Virus record (IMG/VR): IMGVR_UViG_3300021425_000099
Span: 1-34,229 of that record
DNA: 34,229 bases
Direction: 5' to 3' (one strand)
DNA from: a virus
Below, one piece after another: positions 5,078 to 13,029 of this stretch. The notes under the pieces were generated by a model. It was not told the origin of the DNA and did not search any database. It worked only from the letters and a program-made list of their open reading frames with translations. Every line of letters starts with the position of its first letter. Positions within the stretch are counted from its first letter, which is position 1. Made by a program: the position numbers and the translations under genes.

Positions 5078-5363
5078 AGCGCAACGTGAAAGAGGTATCA
5101 GGCAGGACGAATTACGCACCTTTATTGCTGAGAGGGGTAAGCTGTCCTACATCTTTGATAACCTTGAGAAAATTGAGGAACTGGACCCCGAGACAGACCA
5201 GTACTTTGACAAGCGACTGCAACAGCTAAAAATCGCAAACGAGCAACGCATCCGACTGCTCAACAAGTACCTGCCAGACATGAAAGAAGAGCAGACAGAA
5301 GTCACTGATCTGCCGCCTGTCGTTATCCAACTGACCAATGCGTCTGACGCCACCACAGTCTGA
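5064..5363 (+). CDS. Putative terminase small subunit
   Basis: A 99-residue helical protein directly upstream of and overlapping the large subunit, the normal place for TerS. The first half is basic (MAKTRAQRERGIRQDELRTF) and the centre carries an amphipathic helical stretch (DQYFDKRLQQLKIANEQRIR) suited to oligomerisation. The C-terminus (PPVVIQLTNAS) would be the TerL-contact tail. It is shorter than many TerS proteins and lacks an obvious N-terminal HTH. Position is the main evidence; it would recognise the packaging site, commonly within or near its own gene. Confidence 0.65.
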   Translation: MAKTRAQRERGIRQDELRTFIAERGKLSYIFDNLEKIEELDPETDQYFDKRLQQLKIANEQRIRLLNKYLPDMKEEQTEVTDLPPVVIQLTNASDATTV

Positions 5364-6558
5364 CATTTTCCAAAGCCCTGATCGCTTCCGTGTGGTCGTC
5401 GCAGGGCGTCGTTTTGGCAAGACGTTTCTCAGCACAGCAGAGCTAATCAACCGCGCACTAGCCAAGCCTGATCAAAATGTATGGTACTGCGCCCCCACTT
5501 ACCGCGCCGCACGCGACATCTGTTGGGATATGCTGACTAAGCAAATACCGCCTGAGTACATGGTTAAGACTAACGAGACAGCATTAACCATCAACTTCAA
5601 GAACGGCTCAAGCATTTCGCTCAAGGGTGCAGAGAAGCCCGACAACTTACGAGGTCGCGCAGTAGACTTTGTGGTGCTGGATGAGTTCGGCGACATGAGA
5701 CCAGAGGCATGGTACGAGGTCATACGACCATCGCTATCTGGCAGGCATCAACAGGGGTCGGCATTATTTATCGGAACACCACGCGGCAGAAATCATTTCT
5801 ATGACCTGTATGGCAAAGGAGTAGATAACGATGAAGGATGGAAGTCTTACCAGTACACGACCATTGAAGGGGGTAATGTCCCGCCAGATGAGATTGAGAG
5901 CGCGAGAGCAGATTTGGACGAGCGCACCTTTCAGCAGGAGTACGAGGCGCAATTCGTCAACTACAGCGGCATCATCTATTACGGGTTCAAGCGTGAGGAA
6001 TCTGTCAGACGACACACTGCTGACCGTAATGTCATACACGTCGGCATGGACTTTAACCTAGATCCGATGTCTGCCGTCCTCATGACGCGCAAGGGCGACA
6101 CGCTCCATGTATTCGACGAGATCGTCATGTTTGGCTCTAATACCGACGAGATGGTCGCAGAGCTTCGCGAACGCTACGGAAATGGTACAATAGTGATATA
6201 CCCTGACCCTGCTAGTCGTCAGCGTAAGACGAGCGCAGGTGGCAGGACAGATTTGTCGATTCTGCAAAACGCTGGTTTCGAGGTACGCGTCCGAAATCAT
6301 CATGCGGCAGTAAGAGACAGAATTAACGCGGTAAACAGTCGCCTACTATCGAAAGACGGACAGCGACGTTTGTACGTTGACCCTAAGTGCAAGAAGGTGA
6401 TCGAGTCATTGGAACGCCATACCTACAAGGAAGGCACCAGTCAGCCAGAGAAAGACGGCGGCTTTGACCACATGAATGACGCACTTGGTTATGCGGTGGA
6501 GTATCTATTCCCAATTAGAAAGGCGAACGCGCCGCAAGCCCCGCAGAGGTGGACGTAA
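5338..6558 (+). CDS. terL: Terminase large subunit
   Basis: A 406-residue packaging motor and nuclease. Motor motifs: Walker A AGRRFGKT (22-29), Walker B FVVLDEF (111-117) and the coupling segment IGTPRGRNHF (145-154). Nuclease domain: GMDFN (236-240), YPDPAS (288-293) and HMNDALGY (378-385), with acidic residues D238, D290 and D381 placed as in RNase H-fold terminase nucleases (Terminase_6 type). Length is normal for the compact class. It pumps DNA into the prohead through the portal encoded next. The ATG lies inside the TerS gene. Cutting style (headful or cos) cannot be decided here. Confidence 0.96.
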   Translation: MRLTPPQSDIFQSPDRFRVVVAGRRFGKTFLSTAELINRALAKPDQNVWYCAPTYRAARDICWDMLTKQIPPEYMVKTNETALTINFKNGSSISLKGAEKPDNLRGRAVDFVVLDEFGDMRPEAWYEVIRPSLSGRHQQGSALFIGTPRGRNHFYDLYGKGVDNDEGWKSYQYTTIEGGNVPPDEIESARADLDERTFQQEYEAQFVNYSGIIYYGFKREESVRRHTADRNVIHVGMDFNLDPMSAVLMTRKGDTLHVFDEIVMFGSNTDEMVAELRERYGNGTIVIYPDPASRQRKTSAGGRTDLSILQNAGFEVRVRNHHAAVRDRINAVNSRLLSKDGQRRLYVDPKCKKVIESLERHTYKEGTSQPEKDGGFDHMNDALGYAVEYLFPIRKANAPQAPQRWT

Positions 6559-8067
6559 ATGTATTACGAAGATATCGAATATCAGCACCCCGACTATGAG
6601 AACAACATCACACGATGGGAGTTTTACGTTAGGAGCTACATGGGGGGGCAGGATTACCGCGATGGTCGATATCTGACTGACTACCTTAACGAGGACAAAA
6701 ACTCCTACGCACGACGGCTAGAGCTTACACCGCTTGATAACCACTGCCGCAACGTCGTACACGTTTACTCGTCATTCCTGTGGCGCTTACCGCCGACGCG
6801 TAACTTCCAGCAGATGGAGGGCAGTGCCGATCTCGAAGCGTTTATGAAAGACGCCAACCTTGACGGCCAAAACTTCAACAGCTTTATGCGCGAGGCACAG
6901 ATATGGTCGAGCGTTTACGGTCACGTTTGGATCATGCTCGACAAGCCGCAGTCGTCAGCAGGCACTAGAGCAGAAGAGCTAGATCAGGAGATCCGCCCAT
7001 ACGTCACACTGATCACGCCTGAGAACGTCTACGATTGGAAGTACGAGCGAATGCCTAGCGGTCGCCATGAGTTGACCTACATGAAGGTTCGCGAGTCTAT
7101 CAATCGCATCGACGGCACGACGACAGAGACGTTTTTCCGTATCTGGCACAAGGACAGGATCGAGCTAGTCCGATACAACGGTAGCGATGCAAGCACAGTG
7201 GAGGTAATCGACAACCCTATCGGCAAGATCCCCGCAGTGCATCTGCCATCTAACCGATCAGTCGTGCGTGGCATGGGCGTTAGCGACATTAGCGACATTG
7301 CCTATATGCAACAGGCTATCTATCAAGAGCTATCAGAGATTGAGCAGTTGATCCGTATCTCTAACCATCCGACGCTCGTTAAGACATACGACACCGACGC
7401 TAGTGCAGGTGCTGGGGCAGTCATCAATATCAGCGACGACATGGACGCAGGACTACGCCCCTACCAGATGCAACCCTCTGGGGCTAACCTAGACGCGATC
7501 AGAGCCTCTATCACGGACAAAATTGAGTCGATTAATAGGATGGCTCACATGGGCGCAGTACGCGGCACAGAGGCAATCACGCAGTCAGGCGTGGCTATGC
7601 AGACAGAGTTTCAAATGCTTAACGCCAAGCTGTCAGAGAAAGCCGACATCCTTGAGTTGGCAGAAGAACAATTATGGCAGTTGTGGTGTACATGGCAGGG
7701 TCATCCATTGCATGAGGTAGAGATTGAGTACCCTGATAGCTTTGACATCCGCGACTACGACTCAGAGCTTCGATTCCTACAGCAGACACGAGCCAGCGGC
7801 GTTAAGTCAGTCACGTTGCTTCGAGAAATCGACAAGAAAATCGCTGACCTTGTACTTGATGACAGCGTGCTTGCTCAGTCACACGAGGAGATTGAAACAG
7901 CTACAACGGCAGTCGGTGACTTTGCGAAAGAGACGCAGATTTACAAGTACCACATCGACAGCGGATTGGTTACGCCTAACGAAGTGCGTGAGAAGATCGG
8001 GCTTGACGAGATCGCTGGCGGTGACCAATTAGTAGAGCCGATACAAACGCTGACCGATGGCGGCTGA
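6559..8067 (+). CDS. Portal protein (DUF4055-like)
   Basis: A 502-residue protein immediately after TerL, matching portal size and the DUF4055-type pattern. It opens with YENNITRWEFYVRSYMGG, then NHCRNVVHVYSSFLW-like helices, a stem-type segment IPAVHLPSNRSVVRGMGVSDI, and the long helix SAVRGTEAITQSGVAMQTEF-like stretch near 335-355. It forms the dodecameric ring for DNA passage at one capsid vertex. The next gene starts inside its last codons, as is usual for portal and MuF pairs. No truncation seen. Confidence 0.9.
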   Translation: MYYEDIEYQHPDYENNITRWEFYVRSYMGGQDYRDGRYLTDYLNEDKNSYARRLELTPLDNHCRNVVHVYSSFLWRLPPTRNFQQMEGSADLEAFMKDANLDGQNFNSFMREAQIWSSVYGHVWIMLDKPQSSAGTRAEELDQEIRPYVTLITPENVYDWKYERMPSGRHELTYMKVRESINRIDGTTTETFFRIWHKDRIELVRYNGSDASTVEVIDNPIGKIPAVHLPSNRSVVRGMGVSDISDIAYMQQAIYQELSEIEQLIRISNHPTLVKTYDTDASAGAGAVINISDDMDAGLRPYQMQPSGANLDAIRASITDKIESINRMAHMGAVRGTEAITQSGVAMQTEFQMLNAKLSEKADILELAEEQLWQLWCTWQGHPLHEVEIEYPDSFDIRDYDSELRFLQQTRASGVKSVTLLREIDKKIADLVLDDSVLAQSHEEIETATTAVGDFAKETQIYKYHIDSGLVTPNEVREKIGLDEIAGGDQLVEPIQTLTDGG

Positions 8068-8800
8068 TACAGACCATGCTAAGGACGTAATTGGACGTGC
8101 CGAAAGGCATCAGGTTCGATTGCAGTCTGCGCTGGCGGTACTGACTCGTCGGATTGTTCAATTGCTTGGTGATGCACCATTACGAGATGGTCAGCTTTAC
8201 GATCTGCAATGGGCCGTAAACGCTCGCACAACCATCGCTCAACTCGTGCAAGAAGAGTATCTGAGCGAGATCGACGACATTATCAGAGAGTACGCCTTAG
8301 TCGCAGATCAGGCAGAGGCGATGCTACGCAACTACACTGCGCTTGCTCAATTAGATTCGACCGTGGTTGCGCAATTACAGCAACTGTCGTTTCGCGGTCT
8401 TGAAACGCTAGGCGATGAGTTTGTCGAGGCAGTCGCTACGCAAGTCTACGCCAATACACTGACAGGCTTGCCGTTCGCACAGGCGCTTGAGCAAATACAG
8501 CAAAGCGTTGACGCTGACCTTGGCCGCTATGCGCAGGTAGCACTTAACGACGGCCTAATGGATTTTGACCGCACCATAACGACGAATATGTCGCTTGAAG
8601 CTGGTGCAACTGAATTCAAATACTTTGGTCCTGACGACAGTAAGACTCGCGACCACTGCGAGAAGTACGTTGGCAAGACCATGACGATCGAAGAAATACG
8701 CGAGGCTTGGTCTGATAGCTGGTCAGGCAAGCGTGAGGGCAGTCCGTTTGTAGTGGCAGGCGGGTTTAATTGCAGGCACAGGTTTCGACCTGTCTTCTAG
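8057..8800 (+). CDS. MuF/SPP1 gp7-like minor head protein
   Basis: 247 residues. The diagnostic part is the C-terminal domain from about residue 188: KYFGPDDSKTRDHCEKYVGK, then a helical IEEIREAW and the terminal GGFNCRHRFRPVF. This D...R..C......G....GxxCRCR-like layout is the Phage_Mu_F core, with paired Cys and His residues. The N-terminal two thirds are helical. Such proteins attach to the portal and act in head morphogenesis or DNA ejection. No toxin or nuclease domain is appended. Confidence 0.85.
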   Translation: MAADTDHAKDVIGRAERHQVRLQSALAVLTRRIVQLLGDAPLRDGQLYDLQWAVNARTTIAQLVQEEYLSEIDDIIREYALVADQAEAMLRNYTALAQLDSTVVAQLQQLSFRGLETLGDEFVEAVATQVYANTLTGLPFAQALEQIQQSVDADLGRYAQVALNDGLMDFDRTITTNMSLEAGATEFKYFGPDDSKTRDHCEKYVGKTMTIEEIREAWSDSWSGKREGSPFVVAGGFNCRHRFRPVF

Positions 8801-8808
8801 GGGGTAAT

Positions 8809-8859
8809 ATGCCGTACCATAAGAAAGACAAGCGCAAGAAAAAGCGCAAGTCACGCTGA
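8809..8859 (+). CDS. 16-residue highly basic micro-peptide
   Basis: A tiny frame, MPYHKKDKRKKKRKSR, with GGGGG (8800-8804) four bases before the ATG. It occupies the only gap between the MuF and scaffold genes. Eleven of 16 residues are Lys or Arg. The good ribosome site and placement suggest it is translated; it could bind DNA or nucleate with the acidic scaffold. Codon-level proof is impossible at this length, so it remains tentative. Confidence 0.45.
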   Translation: MPYHKKDKRKKKRKSR

Positions 8860-8861
8860 TT

Positions 8862-8870
8862 TGATACAAT
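8862..8870 (+). promoter_or_regulatory. Candidate extended -10 promoter
   Basis: TGATACAAT matches an extended -10 (TGnTACAAT) in the gap before the scaffold and capsid genes. There is no -35 match. It could boost capsid expression. Confidence 0.35.
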
Positions 8871-8898
8871 TAACCCTACTCGAAAGAGGATACGCAAC

Positions 8899-9570
8899 AT
8901 GAGCGATGAAGTCATGGCAGACGCGGTAACTGAGGCCGCAGTGGAAACACCAGAAGTTCAGGAAACTAAGACGTTTACGCAAGAAGAGTTAGACCGAATA
9001 GTTGCGGATCGTGTTTCGCGCACTAAGCGCCAATACGAGAAAAGGCTAGAAGGTATCGACCTCGATGAAGCTAAGTCGCTTCTACAGCGTCAGCAAGAGG
9101 CTGAAGTAGAGAAGCAGAAAGAGCGCGGAGAGTTTGAGTCTATTCTAAAGCAGACCGTCGAAAAGAAAGATCAGGAAATTAGGACGTACAAGCAACGTCT
9201 CGAAAGCCAGCTAGTCGATGGAGCATTGCTCACGGCGGCGAGTAGAAACAACGCAGTATCGGCAGAGCAAGTCGGTCAGTTGTTACGTGGTTCGGTTCGG
9301 CTGTCTGAAGACGGCACCGCAGAGGTTTACGATGCGAACGGAACACCACGCTATAACGACAAGGGCGACCCGCTAAGTGTCGATGAGTTAGTGTCTGACT
9401 TTCTGACCGCGAACCCGCACTTTGTCAAAGCGTCATCAGGTGGCGCAGGCTCGCAGGGTGCAGTGGGTGGAGGCTCTACGAATAAGCCCTTAAGTTATTC
9501 GGATCTGGTCGCAATGGGCGACGAAGGCCAGCGAATTTATCGTGAGATGAAACTAGCAGGCAAAATCTAA
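8899..9570 (+). CDS. Capsid scaffold protein (DUF4355-like)
   Basis: A 223-residue acidic, coiled-coil-rich protein just upstream of the major capsid gene. The motif KTFTQEELDRIVADRVSRTK (about 24-43) is typical of DUF4355-type phage scaffolds, followed by a long helix to about residue 110. A Gly/Ser-rich linker (about 179-195) leads to a helical C-terminus that would contact capsid subunits. No separate head protease gene is visible, so the scaffold may leave the prohead without cleavage. AGAGG lies nine bases before the ATG. Confidence 0.85.
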   Translation: MSDEVMADAVTEAAVETPEVQETKTFTQEELDRIVADRVSRTKRQYEKRLEGIDLDEAKSLLQRQQEAEVEKQKERGEFESILKQTVEKKDQEIRTYKQRLESQLVDGALLTAASRNNAVSAEQVGQLLRGSVRLSEDGTAEVYDANGTPRYNDKGDPLSVDELVSDFLTANPHFVKASSGGAGSQGAVGGGSTNKPLSYSDLVAMGDEGQRIYREMKLAGKI

Positions 9571-9595
9571 CACTTAACTTAAGAGGCTATTTATC

Positions 9596-10432
9596 ATGGC
9601 AAACGAAACAACTAGCTCAACCTTAGACGATCTCTTTGCAAACATCATACTCCAAGCTCGTCATGTGGCTACTGAGAACGCCATCATGCTTGGACTGGTT
9701 ACACGTCACGACATCGCTGGTGTCGCTGGCAAAACGATCCAGATCCCTAAGTACCCTGCAATTTCTGCGGCTGACTTAACTGAAGGCACTGATATGTCAG
9801 CGACAGAAGTTGCGACCACTAGCGTCACAGCAACTGTTGCAGAAGTTGGTGCGCAGGTCGTTATGACTGACATGGCGGCATACGGCTCTGGCAACGTAGC
9901 TCAGGAGCTTGGTACTGTTCTTGGTAACGCAATTGCTACTAAGATCGACACCGACCTGATCGCGTTGTTCGACGGCTTCTCTACCTCTTTGGGTGGTGCA
10001 GGCACAGAAGTTACTGCGGCTGATTTCTTTAAGGCGGCGGCAATTCTTCGTAACGCAAAAGCAGTTGGCACACCTGTTGCAGTGGTACACCCATACCACG
10101 CGTACCAGTTGTCAGCGAACCTGACCAATACCTTTGCAAACCCCAACGGCGGCGACCTTCAGAACGAAGCAATGCGTCAGGGCTTTGTGGGTTCAATCGC
10201 AGGCATCGACGTATACCAGTCAGCAAACATCACTGTTGACGGCAACGGAGATGCAAAAGGGCTTTGCTTCGTACCAGAGGCAATGGTCATTGCGATGAAA
10301 AATGAGTTTAACCTTGAGACAGAGCGCAATGCTTCACTCCGTGCTTTCGAGCTTAACGCAACTGCCGTTTACGGTGTTGCAGAGCTTGACGACACCTACG
10401 GTGTTGAAATGTTCTTTGACGCTACTGTTTAA
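9596..10432 (+). CDS. Major capsid protein
   Basis: A 278-residue protein with the HK97-fold capsid pattern of the N4 gp56 / P22-coat-like group: an N-terminal arm (TTSSTLDDLFANIILQARHV), VAGKTIQIPKYPAIS, a helical spine (NVAQELGTVLGNAIATKIDT), VAVVHPYHAYQL near residue 162, and a C-terminal ALRAFELNATAVYGVAELDD. Its place after the scaffold fits. AAGAGG lies nine bases upstream. Codon use is strongly biased towards common codons, as expected for the most abundant virion protein. A UUCG hairpin follows. Confidence 0.92.
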   Translation: MANETTSSTLDDLFANIILQARHVATENAIMLGLVTRHDIAGVAGKTIQIPKYPAISAADLTEGTDMSATEVATTSVTATVAEVGAQVVMTDMAAYGSGNVAQELGTVLGNAIATKIDTDLIALFDGFSTSLGGAGTEVTAADFFKAAAILRNAKAVGTPVAVVHPYHAYQLSANLTNTFANPNGGDLQNEAMRQGFVGSIAGIDVYQSANITVDGNGDAKGLCFVPEAMVIAMKNEFNLETERNASLRAFELNATAVYGVAELDDTYGVEMFFDATV

Positions 10433-10438
10433 GCTCAC

Positions 10439-10459
10439 ACGGGGCTTCGGCCCCGTTTT
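10439..10459 (+). terminator. UUCG hairpin after capsid gene
   Basis: ACGGGGC and GCCCCGT form a 7-bp stem capped by the very stable tetraloop TTCG, then TTTTA. The T-tract is short, so it may be a partial terminator or an mRNA-stabilising 3' end that raises capsid transcript relative to the connector genes. Confidence 0.7.
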
Positions 10460-10473
10460 ACTTTGAGGTTTAC

Positions 10474-10752
10474 ATGGCAGTCACTTATCGCGGTGAACGG
10501 TTCGAGGATTACAACGTGGCAAAACGCACGCCACGGCATCCGAACAAATCGCACGCGGTATTGGCTCGCTACAAAGGCACGATCAAGCTGATTAGATTTG
10601 GCGCTAAAGGCGCGAAGACTTACCCACCACGCGACGGTGAGTCTGCACGCGACAAGGCCATGCGAGCGGCTTGGTATGCACGACACGAGAAAAACTTACG
10701 CAACGCCACACCCTTAGATGCGGTGTATTGGGCGGCAAAGGTAAAGTGGTGA
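10474..10752 (+). CDS. Conserved small basic head-region protein
   Basis: 92 residues, very basic. It follows a pattern seen in many phages: KRTPRHPNKSHAVLARYKG, then IRFGAKGAKT, a short Gly/Ser loop, AAWYARHEKN and a terminal VYWAAKVKW. The RFG...GAKT and ARH...YWA.K.KW blocks are the constant parts. Homologues usually sit among structural or early genes and have no firm function. Here its location between capsid and connector suggests a minor head or DNA-associated role. Confidence 0.7.
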   Translation: MAVTYRGERFEDYNVAKRTPRHPNKSHAVLARYKGTIKLIRFGAKGAKTYPPRDGESARDKAMRAAWYARHEKNLRNATPLDAVYWAAKVKW

Positions 10753-10756
10753 CGAC

Positions 10757-11170
10757 ATGGCATTTAGTACCGACAGCAACCTAACCGAATTGGTGCCTGA
10801 CATTTTAGACTTCGGCATCACTGCGTTTACCGACGAACACGCACGAGCGCAGGCAGATATCGAAAGAGAGATCCGCAATCGCTGGTGGCATCGCAAGGGC
10901 ATCGCTGGCGAGATGGATGCCAGTTACCTTACCGAGTCACAGTGGACACGATCAGCGTCGTATCTCGTGCTTTGGAAATACGCGCTACCGCAGTTGACTA
11001 ACTGGGTTGACGACGACCGCTTTCTGCAAATGATCGACTTCTACAAGGCACGTTATGGCGAGGAGCTTGATGCTGTATTTCAAGACGGCGTGGAATACGA
11101 CGCAAACGACGACGGCTCTGTGTCTAACAAAGAGAAAGAGCCAATCGCTCTAAACCGTCTCGACCGATGA
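10757..11170 (+). CDS. Head-tail connector (adaptor) protein
   Basis: 137 residues, mainly helical (IEREIRNRWWHRKGI, SASYLVLWKYALPQLTNW), in the usual place of a gp6/gp15-like adaptor that docks under the portal. Near the C-terminus residues 115-126 read DANDDGSVSNKE, a canonical EF-hand-like D-x-N-x-D-G-x-V-x-x-x-E calcium loop. The gene starts five bases after the preceding stop and overlaps the next by ATGA. The adaptor role is inferred from size, helicity and gene order. Confidence 0.65.
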   Translation: MAFSTDSNLTELVPDILDFGITAFTDEHARAQADIEREIRNRWWHRKGIAGEMDASYLTESQWTRSASYLVLWKYALPQLTNWVDDDRFLQMIDFYKARYGEELDAVFQDGVEYDANDDGSVSNKEKEPIALNRLDR

Positions 11171-11685
11171 TTAGAGTCCGCACAAATCCTCTGCGTATTG
11201 AGCGTGTCGTTGACGACATACAGAAGGATCTGGACAGCAGTAAGAAACGCGCTATGGCGCGAACGGTGCTGTATGGCACGACGGTTATCGAAGACCGCAC
11301 TGCACAAGGCAGAGGCATTCGGGGTCCGTTTAAAAAGTATTCTGAAAGCTGGCGTCGAGTCCGTGAAGAGCTTGGTCTTGAGTCATCAAAGGTGACGCTA
11401 GAATTCGGCTACGAGCGACGAGCAAGTGTAGCACCAGCGGCTGGTGAGACGCAGATGACGCGATCATCTGACAGGTGGGTGAAACGACCATCAATGCTTG
11501 GTGCGCTACAGGGGAAGGTGGTCAACAGGACAACGGGCGAGATATTTTTTAGTCGAGCAGATGCGGCGCGACGTGCTGAGATGGTCAACAAGACACGCAA
11601 GTTTTTTGGGTTTAGTCGGGACGAGGAAAAGGATTTGGCGCGCATTTACTTCCGCAATGTAAAATTTAAGGATAGACGGCGATGA
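11167..11685 (+). CDS. Virion morphogenesis / head-tail completion protein
   Basis: A 172-residue basic protein with ARTVLYGTTVIEDRTAQGRG, GPFKKYSESWRRVREELG and later RPSMLGALQGK, resembling HK97 gp10- or Mu gpG-type morphogenesis proteins (R-x-G...F..YS..W...R...G). The last third (RADAARRAEMVNKTRKFFGF) is the family's helical C-terminus. It probably forms the stopper or neck ring between adaptor and tail terminator. Overlaps both neighbours by four bases. Confidence 0.7.
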   Translation: MIRVRTNPLRIERVVDDIQKDLDSSKKRAMARTVLYGTTVIEDRTAQGRGIRGPFKKYSESWRRVREELGLESSKVTLEFGYERRASVAPAAGETQMTRSSDRWVKRPSMLGALQGKVVNRTTGEIFFSRADAARRAEMVNKTRKFFGFSRDEEKDLARIYFRNVKFKDRRR

Positions 11686-12113
11686 GTGTTAGAGAGAATG
11701 TTGCGGCCAACCTTGTAACATCGTTGCAGGCCATATCAACGCCAAACGTAAAGAAGGTGACGCGAGAGCCGTTTAACTTTGACAAGCTCTCTAATGCACA
11801 GTTTCCCGCTATTTTGGTGCGCACTGCTAACGAGTCACGCGAGGACTCAAGCATCGGCGGCAGTATGTCTAGCAGGCAAGGCACCATCGACTACGAATTG
11901 ATTTGCTTTGTAAAGCACAGGAACATCGACACAGCCCGTAACCAACTGGTTGAGGCAATCGACGAAAAGCTCGACGACGATAGGACGCGTGGCGGTCACG
12001 CTATAGATACGCAGGTTATTAGCGTTGAGGTAGATGATGGTACAATAGACCCCATAGGCGGCGTTATCGTTACCGTTCAGGTTCTTTATTCATATACACG
12101 CGGCGACGCGTAA
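11682..12113 (+). CDS. Tail terminator-like protein
   Basis: 143 residues with alternating helix and strand: N-terminal helix (VRENVAANLVTSLQAI), QFPAILVRTA, a central strand TIDYELICFVKHRN, helix ARNQLVEAIDEKL, and final strands VISVEVDD...IGGVIVTVQVLYSY. This is the layout of lambda gpU / HK97 gp10-fold tail terminators, which cap the tube and join it to the neck. Gene order, directly before the tube protein, agrees. Sequence similarity in this class is always low, so the call is structural. Confidence 0.65.
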   Translation: MSVRENVAANLVTSLQAISTPNVKKVTREPFNFDKLSNAQFPAILVRTANESREDSSIGGSMSSRQGTIDYELICFVKHRNIDTARNQLVEAIDEKLDDDRTRGGHAIDTQVISVEVDDGTIDPIGGVIVTVQVLYSYTRGDA

Positions 12114-12125
12114 AGGAGAAAATTC

Positions 12126-12527
12126 ATGGCTACACATAAAGGCTCAAGCGGTGTTGTAAAAGTTGCCGCAAGTGGTGGATCAGAAACAGCAGTTGGAGAG
12201 GTGCGCTCTTACAGCATCGACGAGACTTCAGACACTATTGAAGACACTACGATGGGTGACTCTGTAAAGTCGTACTTGTCTAGCTTGACTGACGCCACAT
12301 TGACTATCGACGCATTGTGGGACGACTCAGACGCACAGCAACTTGTACTCGATACAGGCGCGGCCATTGACTGGGAAATCCACCCAACTGGCACAGGCAC
12401 AGGCGAGAAGTATTACGGCGGTGCTGGCATCGTTACAGCCAAGACAATTTCTGCGTCTTACGATGGCCTTGTTGAGGCTTCGTTTTCGGTGCAGGTGTCA
12501 GGCGCAATCGCTGAGTCAACGAACTAA
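12126..12527 (+). CDS. Major tail tube protein
   Basis: 133 residues, almost entirely beta, with VGEVRSYSIDETSDTIEDTT, LTDATLTIDALWD and C-terminal ISASYDGLVEASFSVQVSGA. This is the signature of lambda gpV / TP901-like tail tube subunits, which stack as hexameric rings around the tape measure. AAGGAG lies nine bases before the ATG. The stop overlaps the chaperone start (TAATG), coupling the two. Confidence 0.88.
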   Translation: MATHKGSSGVVKVAASGGSETAVGEVRSYSIDETSDTIEDTTMGDSVKSYLSSLTDATLTIDALWDDSDAQQLVLDTGAAIDWEIHPTGTGTGEKYYGGAGIVTAKTISASYDGLVEASFSVQVSGAIAESTN

Positions 12528-12874
12528 TGAGTCTGGCGAAAGAGCTTCGCAAGCGTCGCAAGCAATCGCGCCGTAAAATCGAAGTGCAAGAGTGGGCAGA
12601 TGATGACGGACCATTTGTCCTTTATTGTCGGCCCATTACTTGCTATGACCTCAACGAGCTACAGCGCAAGCATCCTACGGTTTTGCAGAACCCTAGCATC
12701 GCGAGCATGGTTGACTTGATTGTCATGAAAGCAGAGTCACAGGATGGCGAAAAGCTATTCAATGCGGCAGATGACAGAATTGAGTTGATGGGCGAAGAGA
12801 CCACAGTGATTTCGGAAATTGCCAACTATATGTTTGGCACTATCGACTCTGTGGAGGACATAGCAAAAAACTGA
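12527..12874 (+). CDS. Tail assembly chaperone, short form (gpG-like)
   Basis: 115 residues, placed between tube and tape measure as in lambda gpG. It has a basic N-terminus (LAKELRKRRKQSRRKIEVQE), a compact central domain with ITCYDLNELQRKHPT, and C-terminal SEIANYMFGTIDSVEDIAKN. The last sense codons are AAA AAC inside a slippery heptamer, and the UGA follows at once. Most ribosomes should stop here, giving the abundant short form that coats the tape measure during assembly. Confidence 0.8.
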   Translation: MSLAKELRKRRKQSRRKIEVQEWADDDGPFVLYCRPITCYDLNELQRKHPTVLQNPSIASMVDLIVMKAESQDGEKLFNAADDRIELMGEETTVISEIANYMFGTIDSVEDIAKN

Positions 12875-13029
12875 AGACCGATCAGTCTCGGTTGAACCTC
12901 ATTGCCTTGGCTGATCGGCTTCATAAGACCATAGAAGAAATCGAGCAAATCTCAGTTAATGAGTATCACGAGTGGCTCGCCTACTTCCACATAATTAGCG
13001 AGCAAGCAGATGGCAACTCAAGACGTTAA
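12527..13029 (+). CDS. Tail assembly chaperone, -1 frameshift fusion (gpGT-like)
   Basis: A -1 slip on AAAAAAC (12865-12871) joins the 115-residue short form to 52 more residues read from 12871 to the TAA at 13027-13029, about 167 in all. The extension (ALADRLHKTIEEIEQISVNE, then YHEWLAYFHIISEQADG) looks like the gpT domain that contacts the tube protein; the phrase S-V-x-E-Y-x-E-W is typical of such domains. The extension has no start codon of its own in a good context and overlaps the tape measure start by 20 bp. Confidence 0.85.
12865..12922 (+). promoter_or_regulatory. Programmed -1 frameshift signal
   Basis: The heptamer A-AAA-AAC is in the correct phase. Downstream, CCGATCAG (12878-12885) pairs perfectly with CTGATCGG (12911-12918). 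GAAG (12873-12876) also pairs with CTTC (12919-12922), leaving one bulged A: in total a 12-bp stem with a 25-nt loop. The uninterrupted stem begins six bases after the slip site, the usual spacing for a stimulatory element. Confidence 0.85.
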
